Assembly: GCA_015183035.1 (NCBI GenBank)
Contig: JACZZP010000009.1
Span: 2,387,024-2,451,023, forward strand
Direction of reading: 5' to 3'
DNA: 64,000 nucleotides
From: Meloidogyne chitwoodi
Taxonomy: Eukaryota; Nematoda; Chromadorea; Rhabditida; Meloidogynidae
The notes below the pieces were generated by a model. The model had not been told where the DNA came from. It worked only from the letters and a program-made list of their open reading frames with translations, and searched no databases. The first letter of the stretch is position 1. The number at the start of each line of letters is the position of its first letter. The position numbers were made by a program, and so were the translations under genes. Below are positions 56,501-64,000 of the stretch, piece by piece.

Positions 56501-57766
56501 CTTTGTTTGAATATTTTTAGATAAACCCAACATTATATCCCATTTTAAAGCTAATACACTAGCATAATCATTAAGCAAAGGCTGTGGTTTAGAATTAAGG
56601 TATTCCTTGTCTTCTTTACTATTTTCTATAATTTTATCTTTAAAAAATAATATTTTAATTAAATTTAAAAATTAATTTAATTAACTTTTAATTGAATTAT
56701 CTTTGCCAAGGAGATAATCGAAAAGTTGAGATGTTTCAATATTTTGTAATTCATTAATTTTGCTGTAAATTATTAAATAATTATTAATTAATTTATTTAA
56801 TTGTATTATTTAAAATTCTTTAAAGGTTTTACGAGATAATAAGGAAAATTTCAATATTTTCTGATTTTTCAATTGAACATTTTAATTTTAATTTTTACCC
56901 TTCAGGGAAAATATCAGCATAAATAGTTAAATAATTATTTTCTTCCTGAAAAACAATAAATCCATGCCATTGAACATTTTTATGATTTAAAAGCTCTGGA
57001 GATGAATTAGAAGAATTAAAGCAGAGTTTACTATCTCCTTTTTTGGTTAGTTCAAAAGCCTTTGAAGGTTTCCAATTTTTCCCTTCAGAAAGTAAAGAAA
57101 GTTGACTTGAATAACAGAATAATATTCTGAAATTTAAATTAATTATTTTAAATTATTCTGATTTAATTAATTATTCTGATTTAATTAATTATTCTGATTT
57201 AATTAATTAATTATTCTGATTTAATTAATTATTCTAATTTAATTAATTATTCTGATTTAATTAATTATTCTGATTTAATTAATTATTTTAAATTATTCTG
57301 ATTTAATTTTAATTAGGTATTCTGATTTAATTAAGTAATTATTCTGATTTAATTAATTAATTAGGTATTCTGATTTAATTAATTAATTATTCTGAATTAT
57401 TAATTATTTAAATTATTCTGATTTAATTAATTAATGTTGAGTTCTATGAGTAAAACAAAGGTTTACCCAAAATAAATTATTTTAAAAATATTTTAATTAA
57501 TTAACTTTTATTATTTAATTAAAAATATACCCAAATACTTAATTTAATAAATATTAATTAAAATAAATAAATAAAATTATAATCTCTGTTACCCGTTACA
57601 TCCAGATATTTTCTCTACTGGCATTTTATAAATTGGAATATTCTTTTCATTAATTATAAAAATATTATTTTCAGAATCAAACATTTTATCATCAATTGAG
57701 CAGTTGATGAACAGTACCACAACAACAAATATTAAAAAAAATAATTAAAAATGTTTTAATATTCAT
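47595..57766 (-). CDS. Secreted astacin metalloprotease with EGF and CUB domains and a long novel N-terminal region
   Basis: Zinc-binding HEVIHALGFKHEQSRSDR is encoded at 50288-50181 and the Met-turn SIMHY at 50131-50019. An EGF-like module is at 49836-49657 and a CUB domain at 49612-47978; a Cys-containing tail ends at 47595. Exons in phase, 3' to 5': 47595-47708, 47847-47936, 47978-48156, 49156-49275, 49319-49457, 49512-49612, 49657-49836, 49878-49978, 50019-50131, 50181-50288, 50519-50687, 52098-52140, 52179-52301, 52527-52713, 52756-53097, 53313-53532, 53595-53777, 54328-54494, 54550-54687 and 55064-55343. Coding-like blocks continue at about 55651-55825, 55885-56165, 56460-56763 and 56900-57127, to a signal exon (57766-57606); several of these joints are unresolved. 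Basic cleavage sites (RKKR, RRVKR) precede the protease. The 600-plus residue N-terminal part is unrecognised. Confidence 0.78.
48276..48890. mobile_element. Mutator-like MITE, copy 2 (615 bp, 9-bp TSD)
   Basis: Ends ggtaaatgtgtagttggc and its complement. actgccaac flanks both sides (48267-48275 and 48891-48899), a perfect 9-bp duplication. Inserted in an intron of the astacin gene. Confidence 0.88.
50813..50949. mobile_element. hAT-like mini-element iterating ccgaaat words, perfect 8-bp TSD
   Basis: Ends catggatgggcaa and ttgcccatccctg have the usual hAT look. gtatatag is at 50805-50812 and 50950-50957. The interior iterates ccgaaata/aaaaccgaa. Confidence 0.82.
51893..51943. mobile_element. 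51-bp hAT-like mini-element
   Basis: Ends caggggtgtgc and gcacacccttg are inverted. Flanks ttatatat/ctatatat fit an 8-bp duplication with one mismatch. Confidence 0.7.
53145..53288. mobile_element. hAT-like mini-element iterating cggccgac/cgcctagtcgg words
   Basis: G/C-rich island in a short intron (53098-53312) of the astacin gene. Inverted arms contain cccgactaggcgcc. Flanks ttctgttt/ctctgttt fit an 8-bp duplication with one mismatch. The inserted DNA happens to stay open in frame with the exon before it. Confidence 0.65.
53860..54240. repeat. Degenerate R1-like fragment in an astacin-gene intron
   Basis: Contains ggtcccctctattgtttttt and caagaacatatatctt, resembling R1 arms, without clean ends. 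Confidence 0.35.
57145..57440. repeat. Tandem ttattctgatttaattaa repeat
   Basis: About 14 irregular copies of a 14-22 bp unit in the first intron of the astacin-containing gene. Confidence 0.85.
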
Positions 57767-58107
57767 TATGGCTATTTTTATAAAATATAAAGAAAGCAAT
57801 TTAAATTAAATCTAGAAAAATAAATTAAAAAATAAAATTAATTTTGTAAAAATCATTTAATGAATATAAATATTTCTGTTAAAAATATCACAGTCAAATG
57901 ATTAACATTAATAAAATAATTATGTTAAAAATTTCTATTTAAACTATTAGCACTGATAGAATAATTTATGAATCATTTATAATTTTATAAATTTAATTTA
58001 AAATAAATTTATTTTTATTTTTATCTATTAAATTAATCAGTAATTGTAAAAATATTAGTTAAAATATATTTTATGATTTTAAATGCAAATATATATATGT
58101 ATTTATC
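57767..58107. other. Presumed upstream region of the astacin-containing gene
   Basis: AT-rich DNA without recognisable motifs, ended by a MITE insertion at 58108. Confidence 0.35.
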
Positions 58108-58677
58108 GGTAAATAACCAGTTGGTGTCCTACCTGTCCGCAAAGAGAATTCGCTCTTTTCTTTTCTTCTCTTGCATTTTTGACGTTAGGAGAAGTGCACT
58201 CTTATTTTTCCTCTACACTGTAAAATGCCTTTTGGCACTTGGAAAGAAAGGGATAAAATAATTAAAATTAATTAATAATAATAATGTGAAAATATATTTA
58301 AGATTAAGATTCAGAATTGTCCGTCAGATGAGACATATTACAGAAACTGAATACCTAAATATTTGTCCTTTTACTGGTTTTTATCCCTTCATTATAATCC
58401 CATAAAAGGTTGTTATCCACCTGATCTTCTAGATATATTTAAGAATGTTGTCCCAAATTTATAATCTTTGATCATTTATAAAATAAACATTTTTTCACAT
58501 TATTATTAGTAATTAATTTTAATTATTTTATCCCTTTCTTTCTCTGTGCCAAAAGGCCATATTACAGTGTAGAGGAAAAATAAGCGTGCACTTCTCCTAA
58601 CGCCAAATATGCAAGAGAAGAAAAGAAAAGAGCGAATTCTCTTTGCGGACAGGTAGGACACCAACTGGTTATTTACC
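58108..58677. mobile_element. Mutator-like MITE, copy 3 (570 bp, 9-bp TSD)
   Basis: Ends ggtaaataaccagttgg and complement. gtatttatc is at 58099-58107 and 58678-58686, exact. Very similar to copy 1 at both arms. Located about 340 bp upstream of the astacin gene start. Confidence 0.9.
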
Positions 58678-59185
58678 GTATTTATCTAGTATAAATTAGT
58701 GAATATTTCAAAATACTATAAAACTTTCTAATGTAAATATTTAAAAAAAAAATTTTAAAATTAGTTAGTTAAATAAATAGGTATCCTAAATTTATGCGTT
58801 GTTCTATTTTTCGGGAAAATTAAATTTTAAATTGAAAATTTTAGCAAAAATTTTATAAATTAATTCTTCTCCATCTTCTTGTTCATAAGAATGCACTCAC
58901 ATGAATTCTTAATAAATTTAATGAATTTTTAAAATAAAATTTAGCTGTTAATTTATAATAATTAATTTTAAGCTAAGATTAAGGAATTGACGGAAGCTTT
59001 GAGTTACATCTTCCTAAAATAGGATTCGTCCCCGTAGAGTGGGGAGGAGTTAACGGGGAACGGGGACGTAAACTGTGTTACCGGGGACACGCCGAAGTTT
59101 TAGTAAATTTGATGGGGACAACGCATAGAGGTATCCTTTGTTATTTTTTGAGTCAAAAGTCCGGCGGTGAAAAGGGGACGAACCT
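58678..59185. other. Intergenic DNA with a gggga-word island
   Basis: AT-rich up to about 59015. Then 59020-59180 iterates ggggacg/ggggaac words between inverted attcgtcccc and ggggacgaac ends, resembling the other hAT-like islands. No target duplication recognised. Confidence 0.45.
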
Positions 59186-61983
59186 TTAAAAATATTTGAA
59201 CAAAAAAATTAATAAACATTTACTAGAATAATCAACACGTTGTCTAATAAGTGATGAGCGTCTTGGGTCCAAATTTTGAATTCTACCGCCTTTCATCTAT
59301 AAAATTATAGATTAATTTTATTTAATAATTAATCCCTTAAAAATATTTATTATTAATTAAAAAAAATTTTTTTTAGAAATTTATAGAAATGTTTGAGTTC
59401 AAAATAAGATAATAATCAATTTTTTTTAAATATTTAAAATTTTATTTTTTATTCAATAAATAATTATTTAAATACATTTATTCCTTGTTGAGAATTATTT
59501 TGAACTTGTTGAATATTTTGTGGGTCAATATTGACTTGTGGATCATCATCTTTGTCTGTTAAATATTTTTTAATAAAATAAGTAAATTAAATATTTTAAA
59601 AAAAATAAATTTTAAAATAATACCAAAATCTTCACCAAAAAGTTCCTTAAACATATTTTGACGCTTCACCTAAAAATTTATATTAAAAAAATAAATTAAT
59701 AAAAATAAATTACTTCTGCATGTTCCTTATCGTGTTCTTGTTCTTTATTGACCTGTTGAGTTGGCAGAGATGTTCTCTCTGATTGTAATTCATTAATTGT
59801 TTTAGGCGGTGAATGTTGGACTTTATAGGGAACACTCGAAGCTCTTAGACTCAATACAATCTAAATTTTATTATTAATTAATATTTTACAAAAATTATTT
59901 TAATAAAGCTCAATGTCCAAATAAATAAAACTCTATCAATTTAAGATATAGCCGTTAATGAACATAAATATGTATAACTCTAGTGGTCCTACGTCAACTA
60001 TTAGAACATGACTTGAAAAATATATCCAAGACTTAAAGACTGTATAAATTACCTTTCTTTGTAATGTTTCATCCTTTTGTCTATGAAGAGTTTGTGAATG
60101 TTGTTGGTCAACCTCCGGAGCCTTTAAGGCCAGTACAGCAGTCTAAATTTTATTGTTAATTAATATTATTTTGAAACTTTACTTAAACCAACCTCAATTT
60201 TCGTTGGTATTAAAATATTAAATGGAAGCTTTTTAGGATTTTTAAGACTAAATTTTAAACTTTCTACGGCTCTAAATAACGAAGATGGAAATATTTGTTT
60301 TATTGGTTGTTTAATATGTTGTGCTAAAAAATAATTATATTTTTTTTAATTTTATATAATTAAAAATTTTTTGAATTTATAGTAGAAAATAATTTAATTA
60401 TTTCAAAAAAACAAAAAAGAGAATAAAAAATATTTATTAAGGAAATTGTTCAATGCAAAGAGAAGGATAAGTTACTCTGCGCTCTCTGCCTTTGTCTTAC
60501 CCTTACATTTGGTTATTTTATCATAACATTTTTTAAAATTTATATAAAAATATAAACTAAAATTTAAAAAATAAAGTAATAAAATAGCTTTATTTTAAAA
60601 ATTAAAGTTTATAAATATTTTTGAATTTTGTGGGTTATATTTATAAATTAGAACAGATTTAACTTTTCCCAATAATTTCTTAAAAACTGGTCAAATTTTA
60701 TAAACTTTAAATTTTAAAATAAAGCTAATTTTTTACTTTATTTTTTAAATTTTATTTTATATTTTTATATAATTTTAAAAAAAGTATGATAAAATAAACA
60801 AATGTAAGAGTATTAGAAAAAGGCAGAGAGCGCAGATTAAGTTACTTTCTCAGTGTATTTCACCTATATCTTAAAAAAGATTTTTTATTTACTATTTAAA
60901 AATAATTATTTTACACTATTTAAGTTTAATTTTTTTAAATTTTTTACTTTTCATTCCAAGCTTATCAGAAATTTTAATCATATCATTATAACACTCATTC
61001 AACAATTTATCTTTTCCTTCATTTGTATTTTGCTTATAATCATTTAATTCTAATAAAACCATATAATACATTTTTAAATAAATTAATTTATATAAATATT
61101 CTATATTTATTGCAATTTGAATATCTAATTTTAAATTTTCTTTATAAATTTTATATTTTAATATATCTTCAGCATTTTCTTCTTTTCTAAGACGTAAATA
61201 TGTCAAAAAATCTTCAAAATTTTTTTGTTCATTGGTAAATGATATTTTGACATAGTTTATTTTATTTCTTGTTTTAATGTGAAACCAACGTTTTAAACGC
61301 TAAAAAGAATTAATTATAAAGTTAAGAAACAAAAACTATAAGTAAATATAAATAAAACAAGATGTGTACTGTCCAGAAAGAGAATCTACACTGCGCTCTC
61401 TGCCTTTATCTTACTCCTACATTTGGTTATTTAATCTAACATTCTTTAAAATTTATTTAAAAAGATAAACTAAAATTAAAAAATAAGCTTTATTATAAAA
61501 ATTAAAGTTTATAAAATTTGACCAATTTTTAAGAAATTCTTCGAAATAATTCTAAAGGTATATGACGGTTTATAATGGGAGACGTTCGCTCAAAGTAAAA
61601 AAATTTTAAATTTGTATAACCTGAAAATCCAAGTTTGGCAACAAATTTACAATAAATAAAGGCATACTAACTGTACATTCAATTTGCCAAATTTCATTTA
61701 ATTCTTTTTCACCAAAATTAAAAAGATAAGTCATTTCATTGAATTTACTTGTTTCAATTAAAGTTCCTTTAAATTTTTCAGTGTTTCCACTAATTAAAAC
61801 ACATTGAAAACGATTTATTGGTTCTACAGGAATAAGCCATTGAAATTCTCTAAGATTTGTCCATTCTCCCGAAATTTTAACATTTATTGTAAAATTTGAA
61901 AGAACAGAAGAAATAAATAATATTAATAAAATTTTTATATTAAATATAATATTTAGAATATTTTTTAAAAACATAAGGTTCAT
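59186..61983 (-). CDS. Secreted protein of unknown family, eight exons
   Basis: Exons 61983-61621, 61300-60948, 60323-60193, 60142-60053, 59860-59714, 59669-59624, 59555-59476 and 59296-59186. The first exon gives a strong signal peptide (LLILFISSVLSN) and a beta-rich segment with two Cys. Exon 2 is helical and charged. The later exons are Gln/Pro/Lys-rich and look disordered. Phases from exon 3 to exon 8 fit exactly. Exon 2 contains one frame change near the A-run at about 61255: either a base error or an extra 40-bp intron (gtcaaa...gaag). No known domain recognised. Confidence 0.5.
60440..60860. mobile_element. Complete inverted-repeat copy of the gcagagagcgcagag family
   Basis: The left end (gcaaagagaaggataagttactctgcgctc) and right end (agagagcgcagattaagttac) are complementary arms around AT-rich DNA. 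It shows that the pieces in gene A and B introns are arms of a foldback element. Lies in an intron of the gene at 59186-61983. Confidence 0.7.
61370..61540. repeat. Single arm of the gcagagagcgcagag family
   Basis: tgcgctctctgcctttatct and following AT-rich DNA match the left arm at 60460-60600. Intronic. Confidence 0.65.
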
Positions 61984-62011
61984 CTAAAATAAATATTAAG
62001 GTTTTGTAGAA

Positions 62012-64000
62012 GAAAATTTTTATTTGAAAAAATATAAAAATAAATAATTAATTCTACAATAATATTTTTGATCAAAAATGAAAAGTTATATTTATAACAG
62101 ATTTATAAAAAATATTGAAAAATTTCTTATATCTCAATTATTTCCCAATTCTCTATTAATAGAATTTTATTTGAAAAAATATAAAAATAAATAATTAATT
62201 CTACAATAATATTTTTGATCAAAAATGAAAAGTTATATTTATAACAGATTTATAAAAAATATTGAAAAATTTCTTATATCTCAATTATTTCCCAATTCTC
62301 TATTAATAGAATTTTATTTGAAAAAATATAAAAATAAATAATTAATTCTACAATAATATTTTTGATCAAAAATGAAAAGTTATATTTATAACAGATTTAT
62401 AAAAAATATTGAAAAATTTCTTATATCTCAATTATTTCCCAATTCTCTATTAATAGAATTTTATTTGAAAAAATATAAAAATAAATAATTAATTCTACAA
62501 TAATATTTTTGATCAAAAATGAAAAGTTATATTTATAACAGATTTATAAAAAATATTGAAAAATTTCTTATATCTCAATTATTTCCCAATTCTCTATTAA
62601 TAGAATTTTATTTGAAAAAATATAAAAATAAATAATTATTTCTACAATAATATTTTTTATCAAAAATGAAAAGTTATATTTATAACAGATTTATAAAAAT
62701 TATTGAAAAATTTCTTATATCTCAATTATTTCCCAATTACCTATTAATAGAATTTTATTTGAAAAAATATAAAAATAAATAATTATTTCTACAATAATAT
62801 TTTTTATCAAAAATGAAAAGTTATATTTATAACAGATTTATAAAAATTATTGAAAAATTTCTTATATCTCAATTATTTCCCAATTCTCTATTAATAGAAT
62901 TTTATTTGAAAAAATATAAAAATAAATAATTATTTCTACAATAATATTTTTTATCAAAAATGAAAAGTTATATTTATAACAGATTTATAAAAAATATTGA
63001 AAAATTTCTTATATCTCAATTATTTCCCAATTCTCTATTAATAGAATTTTATTTGAAAAAATATAAAAATAAATAATTATTTCTACAATAATATTTTTTA
63101 TCAAAAATGAAAAGTTATATTTATAACAGATTTATAAAAATTATTGAAAAATTTCTTATATCTCAATTATTTCCCAATTCTCTATTAATAGAATTTTATT
63201 TGAAAAAATATAAAAATAAATAATAATTCTACAATAATATTTTTGATCAAAAATGAAAAGTTATATTTATAACAGATTTATAAAAAATATTGAAAAATTT
63301 CTTATATCTCAATTATTTCCCAATTCTCTATTAATAGAATTTTATTTGAAAAAATATAAAAATAAATAATTATTTCTACAATAATATTTTTGATCAAAAA
63401 TGAAAAGTTATATTTATAACAGATTTATAAAAAATATTGAAAAATTTCTTATATCTCAATTATTTCCCAATTCTCTATTAATAGAATTTTATTTGAAAAA
63501 ATATAAAAATAAATAATAATTCTACAATAATATTTTTGATCAAAAATGAAAAGTTATATTTATAACAGATTTATAAAAAATATTGAAAAATTTCTTATAT
63601 CTCAATTATTTCCCAATTCTCTATTAATAGAATTTTATTTGAAAAAATATAAAAATAAATAATTAATTCTACAATAATATTTTTGATCAAAAATGAAAAG
63701 TTATATTTATAACAGATTTATAAAAATTATTGAAAAATTTCTTATATCTCAATTATTTCCCAATTCTCTATTAATAGAATTTTATTTGAAAAAATATAAA
63801 AATAAATAATAATTCTACAATAATATTTTTGATCAAAAATGAAAAGTTATATTTATAACAGATTTATAAAAAATATTGAAAAATTTCTTATATCTCAATT
63901 ATTTCCCAATTCTCTATTAATAGAATTTTATTTGAAAAAATATAAAAATAAATAATAATTCTACAATAATATTTTTGATCAAAAATGAAAAGTTATATTT
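62012..64000. repeat. 147-bp satellite array, at least 13 units, runs off the window
   Basis: The unit, for example 62162-62308, contains ttttgatcaaaaatgaaaag, atttataacagatttataaa and caattatttcccaattctct. The spacing between successive gaattttattt starts is 147 bp (62162, 62309, 62456). Three sub-variants (aattaattc, aattatttc, aataattc) occur in blocks. No coding capacity. The array starts about 30 bp upstream of the start codon of the minus-strand gene at 61983. Confidence 0.95.

Noticed and set aside
57145..57440. The ttattctgattt repeat as a possible CRISPR-like array
   Set aside because: Units vary in length, have no unique spacers and lie in a eukaryotic intron; it is an ordinary tandem repeat.
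20940..64000. Ribosome-binding sites, bacterial promoters and terminators
   Set aside because: The window is nuclear eukaryotic DNA with spliceosomal introns. Such calls would be meaningless here.

Overview
The window looks like nuclear DNA of a nematode, possibly a tylenchid such as a root-knot nematode. The evidence is extreme AT richness, many GT-AG introns of about 35-45 bp, astacin and Ly6/uPAR-like (LU) secreted proteins, and a dense load of non-autonomous DNA transposons. The species call is inference. I saw no rRNA, tRNA or CRISPR array. All exon models were read by eye.

Region 1 (1-13293) is most of a Polinton/Maverick, cut by the left edge. In order it carries a protein-primed family B DNA polymerase with about 18 tiny introns, a NADAR-domain gene, a TATA-binding-protein (TBP) homologue on the minus strand, a packaging ATPase, two small virion-type proteins, a chromodomain integrase, a minor capsid protein, a small glycine-rich protein and the major capsid protein. 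A segment of about 1.68 kb (end of NADAR, TBP, divergent spacer, ATPase, start of the next gene) is present again in inverted orientation at 11614-13293 and cuts off the 3' end of the major capsid gene. No cysteine protease gene and no terminal inverted repeat are visible.

Region 2 (13294-27341) is AT-rich repeat-laden DNA with small secreted-protein genes: a five-exon Cys-rich protein (17966-18594) and a cluster of LU-domain, probably GPI-anchored proteins (20230-20939 plus, 21434-22191 minus, 23156-23604 plus, and a broken copy near 24742-24934). A mariner-type MITE, a Merlin-like MITE, a 15-bp minisatellite and other repeats surround them.

Region 3 (27342-46438) holds two tandem paralogous giant genes. 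Gene A has about 30 exons and gene B 16. Each begins with the same signal-peptide exon, continues with a long string of single-module, mostly phase-1 Cys-rich exons, and ends in a Thr/Lys-rich stalk plus a C-terminal hydrophobic segment. I read them as membrane-anchored arrays of LU-like three-finger domains in which each domain is split by an intron. Gene A has grown by repeated amplification of a three-exon block. Gene B has a 1-base deletion relative to A.

Region 4 (46439-61983) has a long minus-strand gene, 57766 down to 47595, whose C-terminal half is an astacin metalloprotease with EGF and CUB domains, and a second secreted minus-strand gene of unknown function (61983-59186). Their introns host MITEs.

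Region 5 (62012-64000) is a 147-bp satellite array running off the right edge.

Three copies of a Mutator-like MITE with exact 9-bp target duplications, and several hAT-like mini-elements with 8-bp duplications whose interiors each iterate a different short word, show a very active transposon environment.
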